Positions 1 through 12,511 of a DNA stretch of 64,000 nt are shown here, in pieces; position 1 is the first letter of the stretch; each line of letters begins with the position of its first letter. The notes under the pieces are model-generated. The model saw only the letters and a list, made by a program, of their open reading frames with translations. It had not been told where the DNA came from and ran no database searches. Made by a program: the position numbers and the translations under genes. The stretch is taken from contig SCHM01000004.1 in NCBI GenBank assembly GCA_004123355.1, forward strand, positions 5,979,017-6,043,016, in the 5' to 3' direction. Source of the DNA: Amphirosellinia nigrospora. Lineage: Eukaryota; Ascomycota; Sordariomycetes; Xylariales; Xylariaceae.

Positions 1-1233
1 TACGGGCTGGTAATACGGATATCCGAGACAATCATTCTACAGCTACCAGGACCACTATTTATGTCTTTGGTTTTGGTGCGTGGATCCCTAGATCCTCTAA
101 CTGCACGGACCACTTTTTTGTCTACTACCCCTTTTCGCCCACTTTAGCACTCTATATTTTATATTATTTAAATTATATTGAAACGGCTTTGAATTATATT
201 TTAATCAAACTTGAACTATGGGCCAAAGATCGGAGTGTAGTTTCTACCTTGTGTCTGTATCACGAGAAGGAAAACCATCTAGGTCAGGTACAACAATAGT
301 ACTCTTAATAATAGGTACCATACAAGACTAAAGCTTAAAGGAAGGAGTCTAGTCCAGGAGATGGGCGAGTGTAGTATGTATGTATATGCTGGTATTGCAG
401 CCCAATACAACCAAATATTCCTGACAGTTTGGATATCCTGCTCTCTCTTTCCCCTCTTAGGCTCAGGCAAGGTATAGGCAGAGAATTGAGCAGAGTACTG
501 CAGCCATTCAGCGTGCAAAATTGCAACCCTAACGCTCCTTGGAGCTTGACTCTAGAGCCTCTAAGCGAGATGCAGGCTATTCTCTTTTCGCTTATCTTAT
601 TCGCGCATATTTGGCACTGTGCATGTCGACTGTGCATGTCGCAGCAGCTTGGACGAGAAAAGTGATGATCATCGAATAGACGAAGCAATGGGAGTAGAAA
701 AAGTAGATTGAAAAGGATGGAGGATTCTCTTACTTGCATGCGACGCGGGGAATTCGACGTAATGCAGCAGCTTCCTGTTCGAGTGTCGTCAGCCTGCAGG
801 AAGCACATACCGCCGCCATAGGTACAGAAGCCCGTTATTGAGCACCAAAACCAAAACTAACACCATATTGTCCAAGCGTGCGTAAGGCAGGATGAGGCCG
901 GAATGGGCGGTGGGCAGATGGAGAGAGCGAGAGGTAGGGCTTGTGTACGTGGACGTGTGTATTGCGTGCGTGAATCTCTGTGTGAAAGTGGTTGCAGCAT
1001 TTCCTGCAGTCTACTCACTAACGTATGGATTCGCTTTCAGATGTTTAGATCAAGCTCTCCTATTCCATCCCATCGCATCCCATTCTTCTGATACCGGTCC
1101 TATATAAACCCCTAACCTGTACATCCTCTTGTCCAACTCAAATCCCCTTATATCCCATTCTTCACTTCCTTCCCTCAACCGTCGGCGTCCCCAAAAACGA
1201 CATCACCGCTTCCACTGCCACACATCCCCAACA
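1..1233. other. Left-edge intergenic region
   Basis: No convincing gene is seen. The open frames here are short, lack codon bias and overlap on both strands. The last 150 bp look like a promoter and 5' leader for the P450, with a TATA-like box and a C-rich leader. Confidence 0.5.
1101..1108 (+). promoter_or_regulatory. TATA box of the P450 gene
   Basis: TATATAAA lies 126 bp upstream of the chosen ATG at 1,234, followed by a pyrimidine-rich leader. The spacing is usual for fungal RNA polymerase II promoters. Confidence 0.55.
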
Positions 1234-3762
1234 ATGTTGTTCGAAATAGCACCCCTCCTCAACCTGCTGGTCCTAGCAGTCCCCTTCACCACCATTGTCT
1301 TCTTGGTCCGCTTCATCCGACAAGCAGCGTTCCGCAAAACAGGACCGAAAATCCCGCCTGGTCCGCCGGGCAGTGATCATGCGAAGTACTTGCAAGCTGA
1401 TCGCTGGAATGTGTTTAAGGCGTGGAACGAGAAATACGGTATGTCTGCTCCTGTCTTGGCTGTGTAGAAACAAGTGTGGTTTGCTGACATGGGGTGGGGG
1501 ATAGGCAATGTGGCGAGTTTTTACACGGGGCCGCAGTTGAATGTTTGTATGTTACCTGACCCTAGAGAAGTGAGCAGTGACGGGCTTGGGAAAGAGTGGC
1601 TGATATGATGGGTGCTAGTGCTTGGGACTATGGAGGGAGCTATAGATCTCCTCGAAAAAGCCGGCGAGACGTTCTCCAGTCGTCCCGACTTCGTCATGGG
1701 GTAAGATCAACATCCTCCTCCATCCCCACATCCTCTCACCCCTTCAAACACTAAACAAGACCAGTGAATTCCTCTTCTCGACTCCGAGGGTTCTCCATGG
1801 TATACGGCCAAAAATGGCGGGATTGGCGCACGGTTAGTCTGCTTGTTTTTCGCGAATATTTCGAAAAGTCAAATCATGATAGGGGGCTAATGGAGGCGGT
1901 ATTACACCATAGATTCACAACTCGCATTTCAGTGCCAAGGCATCGCCGGCGGCGAAGCCGATGCAGGAGAATGAGTCGGCGGTTTTGATTAAGGATTTGT
2001 TGGAGAATAAGGCGAAGGATGGAATTTTGGACCGTAAACATAAGATTTTGAGACGGTAAGAGTACTAAGGGCTGGAGAATGGTAGGGGTGATAGGGAGGG
2101 TGCTAATGGGTTTTATAGGCATATGGCGTCTACGATGTTTCAGATGGCGTACGGACGCAGGGTTACATCTATGGAGGATCCGTTGGTTATGGAGCATGAT
2201 GAGGTTGAGGAGTGTAAGTACTTGATCCTCCCGCTTCGACGAGCGCTTTGCTGATTGTTTTGACAGATATTGAAAGGTACGTCGGAAACATGCTGTTATG
2301 AACAGATAACTGTTTGCAAGTTGTTCACACTGCTTTTAGTACAAAGTAAGTATCAACTACGGACTCAACCTCCGAGTATGGACTAAGTTATTATCAGGGT
2401 CCCGGGCCGCTTCTTCCTCGAGAGTGTAGGTTCTTCTACTAGCGATAAACTTTGATCCAGAAATTAGAACTAACCATCAAAACAACAAGTGGCCTCAACT
2501 ACTATGGCTTCCAGTAAGCAGCGCTTCTCCCTCGCCATGGCCAAAGTTCTACTAACACCCTTCCGGAAACCATTGCAGTGGTTCAGCTGGGAACCCGAGA
2601 GCCGCCGAGACACCAACACAAGACTCTACATGACCGTAATGAACGACGTCAAGGAGCGAATGAAAGAGGGTACGCAAGTCCCGTGCACAACCCAATGGGC
2701 TCTCGAACGACAAAAGGATTTGGGCTTCGATGATCTGGAACTGTCTTATGCGTTGTCCTCTCCGTGGGCTGCGGGGATTGGAACTGTGTCTACTGCGATT
2801 GAGATCGCTATCCGTATGTTTAGCCCCTGAATGATTTTATGATGCCCTTCTTTTTTTTTTTTTTCATTTTCCAGGGATCGTGGACCTCTGACAGTGTTAT
2901 GTAGTCGCCATCTTGCACTACCCAGAAGCCCACGCGAAAGTCAACGAGGAAATGGACAGAGTAGTAGGACGAGACCGTATGCCTACATTTGCAGACCAGA
3001 AAAATCTACCTTATCTAGACGCTTTCATCAAGGAGACTATGAGGTATATCTCCCTATTCCACATGCTAGTAAAGTAATGGTCTGACGTGCATTTTGATGC
3101 AGATGGCGCCTCGTGACACCAACAGTCATTGCGCACTCTTCGACCAGGATTATACGTATAAGGGCATGTTTATTCCAAAGGGCACGGCGATTTATCCTAA
3201 TGGCACGTGAGTCGTCCCTGAACCCCAAGTCGCAAAGCCATCCAGCCGTTCAGTGATTAACAACTACATGAACCCTCGTAGGATGATGATGAGAGATCCA
3301 GCGGTATTCCCCGATGGTGATGCGTTTAAGCCGGAGAGATTCCTGAATGTCACCGATCCAAGGCTGCAGACGTACAAGTTCGGCGTGTTTGGGTTTGGGA
3401 GAAGAATTTGTCCGGGGATGTATGTTGCGCTGCAGTCGCTGTATATTGCGATGGCGCGGTAAGTGGAGCCTTTCTCTCCTTTCTTCCTCCCTCTCTCATC
3501 CTCTCTTTCCACTGCCTTTAATTTTAAACAGGACTCCCCCTGACGCCACCAAACAGCATGCTCTGGGCTTTCAAAGTCCTCCCCGTCATCGAAAACGGCA
3601 AACCCTACATCCCGACGCCGACGACTTTAGCTACGGTCTTGTCAGCTACCCGCAGCGCTGAAATACAGACTTGTTGCGCGCAGTGAGAAGCACAGGGAGA
3701 TTGCTATGAGGGAGGCGGAGCTGGCGGAAGAGAAAATGGCAGGGTTGCCGGGGTCGTATTGA
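1234..3762 (+). CDS. Cytochrome P450 monooxygenase, 14 exons, three frame breaks (possible pseudogene)
   Basis: Haem-thiolate monooxygenase of fungal secondary metabolism or detoxification, expected on the ER membrane. Seen in order: N-terminal hydrophobic anchor (LLNLLVLAVPF), proline hinge PPGPPG, C-helix WRDW, I-helix AAGIGTVST, K-helix KETMR (ExxR), PERF motif, and haem loop FGFGRRICPG with its cysteine ligand. Exons read by splice sites and phase: 1234-1438, 1505-1546, 1619-1700, 1760-1832, 1913-2055, 2119-2213, 2267-2276, 2340-2345, 2398-2429, 2490-2813, 2905-3043, 3103-3206, 3282-3458, 3557-3762. The two micro-exons (10 and 6 nt) keep frame but are tentative. Three places need one extra base to stay in frame: near 3,142-3,146, 3,617-3,621 and 3,656-3,661. 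The last two lie in the C-terminal tail. The family is certain; the CYP number and substrate are not. Confidence 0.88.
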
Positions 3763-4754
3763 GAGAGAAAGTATTGCGAACCGACAGTGGGAAAGGCCCA
3801 TCGACGGCGAGTCTATCGATCCAACATCGTAGGCAAGCAAGGTAATAAAAAATCTAGGGCAATAACTGTCCTATATCTGGTTACTCTTTTAGTTTTGCTC
3901 CCTGGCTAGTAATCTAAGCACACATTTATCTGAATACGTGGAAAGCCGGTTAAGCCTCTCTAACGTGCATCCATGATTCTACCTATTGTTCCCTGCAAAT
4001 CAAGACCCCAACTTGACTGCCCTACTATCAAATCGATAGTCGGCAGGCTCGTTACATTTTGATAGGTCCCTGGTCAATAGGTGATCATACCTAGGAAAGA
4101 CTGAGTTAGGGCACGAATGGTTTTGAACCGCGTTCTGTAATGTTGCCGCCACTAGCTTCAGTGCGAAGTCAACACTCGATCTGTGACAAGGGCTTGTGCT
4201 CAAGTGCTTGGAATTTAAGTTCAATTCAGCTAATGATCTTTTTGGGGTCTCTAGGGGCTCAGATTTCCTAGTTCTGGCTTCAATGTAACCTCGTCCAAGC
4301 CCTCAATTTATAGACGAATTCCTAGGACCTTTGCCTCCTCGCAGGCCTCCGAAAGCATAACTCCTCGAGAGGATGATGTCTCAGCCCACGAAAATGCCTC
4401 GGAAGCAGCCAGTGTGGCTCCTGTGGCTAAGTCCTATGGCTAGATCCTGTGAGTGGTCCGTGTGACACGATCCTTTCATCACGGGTTAGCCGGGAAGGAA
4501 TCACGCCAAGAGCACGCTTCGTCATCCCAGAAAGCCACACCCTGAATTGACTGGTTCGCTTAGTTCTGACAATAGGCAATCCTTTGCCTACGCGACGCAG
4601 TTTCTGATCTGATCTGACTGAATCCCCTTCCTTATTAAAGAGTGGCTACATATTATTTCGTTTGTCATTTTAATCTTTTGAGATTATCTCAATCCCGCAA
4701 TCACCCACATACCTATTTTCCTGCCATTTCTTATTGCTATCTTGATTTGAAGAT
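3763..4754. other. Intergenic region, P450 to membrane protein gene
   Basis: About 1 kb without a supportable gene. The 3' end of the P450 and the promoter of the next gene must lie here. No repeat or RNA gene was recognised. Confidence 0.5.
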
Positions 4755-5433
4755 ATGGACAAGATTTGGTGGTACGGAGCTCATATGCTCGCCATTGTGA
4801 CCCATCTCGGCCTGCTTTTTGCAGGTGGAGTGGCATTCGCAATGGTTGGAATGAATTCTATGAACGACCACCTCGACCTGCACGATTTCAACGTACAAAA
4901 ACAATTCGACTCATTTCATGCTTCACGTCGTAGGGTATCCCTAGCCTGGGGCTCTGGAATTGTAGTAAGCAGCCTCGGGCTTTCAAGCAAGCATGTAGAT
5001 CTGGAGTGACTTACAACAATTAGGGAATGATTGGATTGGCATTCAACGTTGCCATCTTCACAGCTTTGTGGAAGGCCGACAAAGCCGTAAGCCACTCGGC
5101 ACACTTCCAAAGACAGATCACGACTATAGTCGCCGCTTGCGTTGCTATGATTCTAGTCGTTGGAGAGATTATCATGGCCAAAGCCTTGGGCCATCAAGGC
5201 TCAGCTCTATTCGGAGGCCTTTGTGTCATCACATCGTTGGCCGCGTCAGTATTACCCTCCTGTGCCGGCGCCTTCGACAAAAAGAAATATATGTACTCAC
5301 TCACACATTCCCTACTAGAACATTCACACTGCTATCAGTCGTCGCGGATATCGTCAAACAATACACATTTGACCAAGAAGACGCAGAAGAAGATCAACTA
5401 ATATGGGAATCGCAACGAATCCAGCTCCAATAA
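4755..5433 (+). CDS. Small four-helix membrane protein, unknown function
   Basis: I do not recognise a named family. Exon 1 is 4755-4964, then an intron (GTAAGC...TTAG), and exon 2 starts at 5024 in phase. Four hydrophobic stretches are visible: around residues 8-31 (HMLAIVTHLGLLFAGG), 63-85 (across the splice, GIV then GMIGLAFNVAIF), 100-122 (ITTIVAACVAMILVVG) and 130-150. A short charged loop follows helix 1. The C-terminus is unclear. Reading through gives a stop at 5401. A third exon ending at 5433 would give a more protein-like acidic tail (DQEDAEEDQ) but does not join in phase by a normal-length intron. A membrane protein is well supported; its role is unknown. Confidence 0.6.
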
Positions 5434-5829
5434 GCTCGGTGCGTCATGATACAGCTTTGACTTTTATCATCTCCGGTGTAGATCTGATCAAGTTCAATGA
5501 TCAAATGAGGATCAAAAGAAAGAAAGTTTCTCCTAATAGTCCAGATATTGGCGCTACTGCGTATTAGGTACCTACAACAAATCGAAGCCCGTTTGAGCGG
5601 TGTGGAAGAGAACGTTGCAATCACATTACCCAATGTTTCAATTATCTCGCGCATCCCATCTTTGCTTTTGACCATACTCACAGCCCCTATTTCGGTATAA
5701 GAAGGTGTGGTATGTTATTGCCATCCAACTCTTGGGCCCTTGCGACTTAGCCCCGGGGGAGATTCTAGATAACGATGTCTCTCATTGCCGCTGTCTGCTT
5801 CTACTATATGACCACCGCCTATTTCGACA
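5434..5829. other. Intergenic region
   Basis: About 400 bp with no supportable gene. It separates the membrane protein gene from the weak minus-strand gene traces. Confidence 0.4.
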
Positions 5830-6790
5830 GGGTGTTTTTCGGGTGAGCTATCAGACCCCTGCATGGCAATTTTGCTTTGATCGGGCTTTGAAATGGCGTC
5901 GCCAAGCCCACAAGCCGACTAGACCAAGCACGATGCTGCCGACAGAGAGCGAAACCCCCAGAGCGATCTTTTCCCCAGTGGCCAAACCAGGTTGGGCGTG
6001 GATGTCGGGCTAGTAGGGTGATGTTATAGTTGCATCGTTGTCGATGACGATTTTGTTGTTGTGGCTGAGGGGAGGAGGGGGATGTTGAACTTGAATCTGC
6101 GACCGCGACAAAATGAGAAACGGTTCGCTGACGCCACTACACTTGGCGATTCTGTGTTGTCTGTGTGTTGATCGCTTTGAAGGAGCATTTGATATTACTT
6201 GCAGCTGTTTGATTCGCCGGGATAGTCCAATCGTATGTCATCTTCGTGGTGCCGCAAATATCAAAATAGCCCCAACTCGTGCGTCGTTGCCTAGTGTAGC
6301 TCCGTAGTGAACCGAAGTCGAGTTAACTACCCGAAATCTGTTAATTCAAAGGAAACAAGGGTTAGAGGAACGTGAAATCATACAAATGGTTTGCTCAATA
6401 TCAGATGAAATGCTTTGTAAAGCCACATCTCAATTTGAACCCGTCTGGAGCATCATCAATCATAGGTTCTTTACCTGAAAACCACTGTTATATTTATACT
6501 GTTAGATATACCACTAGATGCGGGGAGGTAGCTTCAAGATGAAGTAGAAGTTAAAGTATGGGTTCAAGCCAGAAACTTGCTTACACTGAGTCGAATAGTG
6601 TCGCCAACATGATAAACGTCCGCGCTTTGAGGGACGAAGAATTGCCCGAATAATCCTCTTCTGTACACTCCGGTGTCCCGACGCGAGGACCGCCGCTCAT
6701 GTTTAATATTAAATAGTAAGGATGTCCTGGCAGATGAAGTGATCTAATACTCGGCACGAGGGACCTCAACGACAACAAGAGAGTAAACAA
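5830..6790 (-). pseudogene. Traces of a minus-strand single-pass membrane or surface protein gene
   Basis: Three protein-like pieces occur on the minus strand in the order expected for a fungal surface protein. The first, near 6,680-6,586, reads FVPQSADVYHVGDTIRLS and stops at a good GTAAGC donor. The second, near 6,240-6,170, reads YDWTIPANQTAASNIKC. The third, near 5,975-5,893, is a clear membrane segment (ALGVSLSVGSIVLGLVGLW) followed by a basic cytosolic stretch. An ectodomain starting with a GDTI-like strand and ending in one helix is common in Pezizomycotina surface proteins. I could not connect the pieces by a complete exon chain, so the gene may be broken or I may have missed small exons. 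Low confidence. Confidence 0.3.
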
Positions 6791-8063
6791 TGCAAGGGGT
6801 CAACCAAATGGTCTTCACCAGGAAAGAAGTGAAAGAAGAGAAAGTTGGAGAGGAGGGGAGTAAGCTGGCAGCTCGGCCTAAGAGAGGTGTGAAGAGCGAG
6901 CATGTCTCAGCTAGTACCAGCAACTAAACTTGTCTAATCTGAAGATGGACTTTTGCATGAATGCAAGAGAAGATTGTTGGTGACTGATTGGTCACACTCT
7001 CTGGCCATCACCTTGGTATAACCCATCATATTGTTTATTAAGGCGTCAGCTAGCGAACACTTAATCGCTTTCAGCTTCTCAGTCACATATAGATCAGCCA
7101 CATCGAGTCTTCGCGATGCTTTGGGGTCCTTAACTAAGAATTGTTATTACAAGACGTGTAGAGCACATGGAACACATAGAATATAGCACCCAACCAGAAC
7201 CGGACAACAATATCAAGTTCGAAGTCGCACATATCGCGACCTTGATCATCTATGCACGCTACGTAACGCGTGGGCTCGAATTGAACGGTGTTACACATCT
7301 AAAATTACGAAGGCTACTCGTCAAAAGTTTCGCAGCTTCTGAGTGAAAGGTATTATCCAATCCAAAGCAACGAAAAACAATGACTTATTCTCCTAATCCC
7401 TAGTAGAAAGGAATTCTACCTAGAATTCCTTTTTTTTTTTGGGTGAGGCTTGAGAAACTGCTAGATGCGGTACAACTCGAGCTATAATTAAGGCGGATAA
7501 CATTTCTTAATCGTGTCTTTAGCTATAGGCGAATTCTCCTGTATACCTAAAATGAACTTTTTATACCAAGGCCAATAAGTATCCCGTATCCAGGCCGTAA
7601 TGTACCGTAAGGCGTGAATGATCTGGAACACGCCTAGGATGTTACCAGTCGCGCCGATGCTCTGTTTTACCCAGAGGATCTGTCATAAAATAGACGGTCA
7701 GCCAGAATAAAATAATAAAAAGCAACAGATATAGGGAGCAATATAGCGAGCGACGCCGATACACGGCATGGAGGAGCGACGCAGGTCAGAGACGAAGCGA
7801 AGGGATACGGGGAAGGGCACAGTACGAGGGTGACATGGGGTGCAACATGAGTGTTCACAAGGGGAAGCAGAGGGAGAGAGGCACAGAGAGTGATAACGGA
7901 GGAAGACACAGAGACCGACACGGAAATACGACAACAAAAGGTAACATACCGTATGCCTCCCTGCCTTGTAGTAGCAGCAAAAGCCTACTCATGCCCCTGA
8001 ATGATAAGCGCGGGCAGAAAGGAATCAACCCTTCTCCTCCTCTTTCGTGTTACTACCTAGGCA
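6791..8063. other. Intergenic region
   Basis: About 1.3 kb, moderately AT-rich with short homopolymer runs (for example a T run near 7,430). Overlapping low-complexity open frames at 7,667-8,146 run on both strands and look like noise. No gene is supported. Confidence 0.4.
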
Positions 8064-8640
8064 TCAAACTCTCAAGCAGTGCCCACTGCGCCGCCACACC
8101 CCAATCTGGATCTGCGCATCCCTGTAACCTTCGCCGGGCTTCTTAGACTCGGCGCTTAGTACGACGGGACGGCGACGGAGGGGATGGTAATCGGTGTGGT
8201 TGGCGCGTTCTCCGAATAGCGATCCTCGGATCTTGTCGACTCGTAAGACGTCACTTTCACAAGGCTCGACGAAGATCACGTAGTCGACCATTTTGTACCC
8301 GCGCGGACGCCCGATTAGATGGGCTGTGGTGCTAGGCATGGCCAGGATTTGAGGGGTCTGGGTCTGCGATTCTACTTGTTCTGTTGACCCTGCGACCGAC
8401 GCCTCTACGCATCAAAGGGCGTTGTACCATGGTGTTCCATGATGACTCGGGTGTAAGTTCTCGGCGTACTCTTCCGGCGGCGCGTTGGGTCAGCTCGTCG
8501 CTTGATAGGATCGATAAATCGTCGGATCCGCCGTCGTCCATCATACGGTGCTGCATCGTGGCATTGATCCGTGGTCTCGCTATCTGCGCGACGTTGAAAC
8601 CGAAGACGCATTGTCCGACGTACCTAAGTAGGTAGAGTGA
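8064..8640 (-). pseudogene. Remnant of a fungal PD-(D/E)XK nuclease-like gene
   Basis: Two minus-strand pieces look like the ends of the nuclease-like family common in ascomycete accessory DNA. The upstream piece (about 8,580-8,400) has an acidic, Ser-rich start (DDLSILSSDELTQR) and a basic stretch. The downstream piece (8,339-8,064) has VDYVIFVEP, then NHTDYHPLRRRP, then SAESKKPGEGYRDAQIQIGVW, which matches the family's ExK-containing core (E-S-K here). The long segment expected between them is missing, and the end after GVW does not continue. I therefore read it as an internally deleted, C-terminally truncated gene. Before the retrotransposon stack arrived, it lay just downstream of the Clr5-ankyrin gene on the same strand. 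The family name is from memory of its motifs, not a search. Confidence 0.5.
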
Positions 8641-8819
8641 TGTGCAAGGGAGATGTGCGGGCCAAATAATCGATTTCGGCTGGGGCAGGGTATTTCGTAG
8701 CGCCAAACACCAACTACAAGGGGCTAGGTTAGTGGCGGCACCCCACACCTGAGATCTATCGCGGCTGTTCCCGACGACCCACTTATACAAAGTCCTTGCC
8801 TTCCATACACTTAGTCCTT

Positions 8820-8824
8820 TAATA
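8820..8824. repeat. Left target duplication of element E (taata)
   Basis: Pairs with taaca at 42,971-42,975; one C/T difference, the kind RIP makes. Together they bracket the whole AT-rich block. Confidence 0.65.
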
Positions 8825-10780
8825 TGCTGAAGTAATACTTGTTACATTACGCACCAACTAGTGATCTAGCTATACATCACTAAATAGATCACTAGGTTGC
8901 TTACTTAATATATGTAGCAGTACGCCGGGGCTTAACTATAGCTAGTGCTCCTATTAAGTACTTTATACTAGAAATGCTTTAATTAAGCTTAGCAGTAATA
9001 TATAAATAGATTAATATATATATATTACTAAATTTAATAATTAAAAGTTTTATTATAATTTTTATATTTATTAAAAAATAAAGCTATAAAAATACGTACT
9101 AAAAAATTATTATTATATTTATATTAATTATTATAATTTTTAATTTGTTAAAATTTTTTTATAAAAATAAAACTTTATAGCGTTTATAATTTTAAAATTT
9201 TTTAAAAATATTTATAACTAAAATAAACGCAATTTTTTTAGCTTATAAACTAAACATATTAAATATATTTAATTTTTTATATTTATAAATAAATTTAACG
9301 ATTATTATATTAATAAATTTAATAATAAATAAATAAACTTTATATATTAATATTTAATAATGCTATAATATTGTTTTAAAATAATATAATATTTACCGAA
9401 ATAAAATTATTAAACTTTTTAAATAAATATAAAAAATAATAAATTCGAACTATAAATTAACTTATATAAAAGCTTATTAAACTTTTAATTAATAATAATA
9501 ATTTAAAAAAGTTTAATAAAATAATAAACTAAATTTTTAAATATAAATATTAAAACAAATATAAAACGTTTATTAATTTTATAGTAAAAAAACCTATTAA
9601 AAACTTTATTAAATAAACTAATAAATAACTAAATAAAATTATTAAAACAAATATTAAAAAATTAATATTATTAAATTGTTTAAGCTTATAATTAATTTAA
9701 AAATTTTTTTATATAATATTAATTTATTTTAAGCTATATTATTAAAAAAACTTATAATAATAAAATTTTAAATAATATTTTAAATTATTAATAATAATTA
9801 TTAAACTTTAATATAAAACTTTTATATTAAATATAATATAAATATTTATAAAAATCGTTAAAAAAAAACTTTTATTATTTATAAAACTAATAAATAAAAA
9901 AATATAAAATTATTTAGCTTATTTTAATAAAAATTAACTTAAATAAACTTATTAAAATAAAAAATATATTTTTAAATAGCTTAAAACTAACTAAATAGCT
10001 AACGTAATAATTTTAAAAAAACTCTTTAGGTATTTTTATAAAATGTTTTAAAATAAATATATAAACTAAAACTAAAAAAAAACCTTAATATAACGGATTA
10101 TATAATTTATTATAAAAAATATTTAATTATAAATTATTAGTTTATTTTTTAAAGTTTTATTTTAAAAATTTTAAAACTAATATTTATTTTAAATATATTT
10201 ATTTATATAAAATAACTACTAAAAATAACGTTAAAAAATAATAAAATATACTAAAAACTAATAAAAAAAAACACGTTAAATTTAATAATTAATTTATAAA
10301 TTAATATAAAAATTAATTCGTATAACTATTAATAATATATTATAAGCTTTTTATAATTAATAAAAAGCTCGCTAAATTATATATATTACGTAATTACGCT
10401 ATAATAAACTTTAAGTTTAATATATATATTTTAATTAAATAAATTATTTTTTAACTTTAAAAATATTAACTTAAAAAATATAATATTAGCTAATAATAAT
10501 ATAATTAAAATATATAGCTATAAAAAATCGATATTAAAACATAAAAACTAAAAAAACTTATAGTTTATAAGCTTTATAATATAACTTTTTACTTTAATAT
10601 AACTATTAACTTTATTTTATTATAAATTTTTAATTATAAAAACATTTATTAAAAAATAAACTTAATTTAGATCTTTTAAAATACTAATAAAAAGCTTTTA
10701 TACTCGTTAACTTAAATATATAGATAATTTGTTATAAAGACCTCTTAATACGCCTAATAAAGCACGCCTTTTATACCCGA

Positions 10781-11054
10781 AGTTACGGATCTGCAGGCTC
10801 TGGTGGCTGTGCCCCACTAGCCACAGCACCCGTAATCTCCACTTGCAGTAATTGCCACTTGCAGTGAATGCAGTTGCAATGAATGAAGGCAGGCACTTGC
10901 AGTAAATGCAGTTGCAGCTGCCCCACGCGAGTATTTAAGCAGCTGCCTATAACGTAACTTAGACCTTCCTTCCTTCCTACTTTATCTGTAGATTTTATAT
11001 GCAATATACCACATATGCTGGAGCTTTGTCTTTTCAAGTGTGTAAAGCATAACT
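10781..11054 (+). mobile_element. Solo LTR of family B, nearly free of RIP, in element A
   Basis: A 274-bp GC-normal island in otherwise about 90% AT sequence. It starts AGTTACGG, ends CATAACT (inverted ends) and is flanked by a perfect 5-bp repeat cccga (10,776-10,780 and 11,055-11,059). It is the same sequence as the heavily RIP-mutated repeats at 21,755-22,047 and 36,631-36,894. A TATTTAAG motif and repeated ACTTGCAGT words are visible. A single LTR with an intact duplication is what LTR-LTR recombination leaves behind. The open frame across it is incidental. Confidence 0.8.
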
Positions 11055-12511
11055 CCCGAAAGAACTTTTTAAACTTTTATATAAAATGTTTTTAGTTATA
11101 AGCTAATATATAAATAATATTAATATTTAAAATATATAAGTTTTAAACTATTAAAATAACTATTAATATATATTAAAAAAATAATAATTATTTTTCGAAA
11201 AAATAACGAAATTAAAACTATAAAATATATTAATTATAATTTTATAAAAGCTTATTAAAAAATAATATAAAAAGTTTAATTTAAAGTTTTTAAAGCTAAT
11301 ATTTAGCTAATAATTAATTTTTATAAATTTAATAACTTTAATATAAAAATAATTATTTATAAAAATAATATTAATTATTAATAAATATTTAAAATATATA
11401 TAAAATTATTATATTAATAATAAACGCGTTAATATTATATAAATAGCTTTTAAAAACTATATATATTATATTTAATTTATTATAAAAATAATATAATTAT
11501 AATAAAATAATAATAAGTTAATAAATATTAAAATAAAACTATTTAATTAAAACTTATATAAAATATTTATAATATTAAATTTACGATTTTTTATTATATA
11601 TTTAAAATTTTAATAAAAAAACAAAATAAATTAAAACTATTATTAAATAATAAATAAACTTAATAAAAAATAAATATAAGCTTTTTGTTTTTTTATAGCT
11701 TAAAATAGTTTATATTATAATATATTTATATAACCGAACTTTTTATTATATTAATAACTAAAAAGCTTTTTATAAAAAGTTTTATTTATATTTTAATAAT
11801 TTATAAAATTATATAAATTTTAAATAAACTTAAAATATTTTATATTTAATAGTATAAATATATAATTTTTATAATTATTACTATAAAACGTAAAAAAAAA
11901 AGCGTAAAAGGTTCGATTTTAAAGCTTAAATAAAATATTTAATAAAATATTAGTTTTTTAATATTTATTAAATTTAATTATTATATAAAAATAAAATAAT
12001 TATTATAAAAAATATTTTTTAATAAAAATAAGTTTTTTAATAATAAAAATAAGTTTAAAAATAATTTTTTAAAAATAAACCGGAAAAATTACGAAAAATT
12101 TATTAATTAAATTAATTATTAAAATATAGCTAAAATAATAACTAACGTTTTTTATAAGCAAAAAAATAATAAACTAAAAAATTTATTATTAAAAAACTTT
12201 ATTAAACTATTAAATTAAACTAAATAAAAAATTAATTTAAATAATAATAAATTTATAAAAAACGATTTAAAAAATTATATATTAAAAATTATTTATATAT
12301 TAATTTAGAATTTTTTTTAATATATTTATATTAAAATTATTAAAAGTTATTTATTTAGCTTAGCTATAATATAATTAAAACTTATTAATTTAAATATAAA
12401 TTATAATTAATTTAATTATTTATATTAAAATTAAATAAGTTTATATTTTTAAATTAATTTATTAAACTATAAATTATATAATTTAATATAATTCGATTAT
12501 ATATTTATTTA

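Noticed and set aside
335-808. 157-codon minus-strand frame
   Set aside because: Overlapped by frames on the other strand, no family motif, composition typical of random open frames.
7667-8146. Overlapping frames on both strands
   Set aside because: Low-complexity Ser/Leu/Arg-rich translations with no motif.
10783-11037. 84-codon minus-strand frame in the GC island
   Set aside because: It coincides with the solo LTR; the repeat structure explains it better than a gene.
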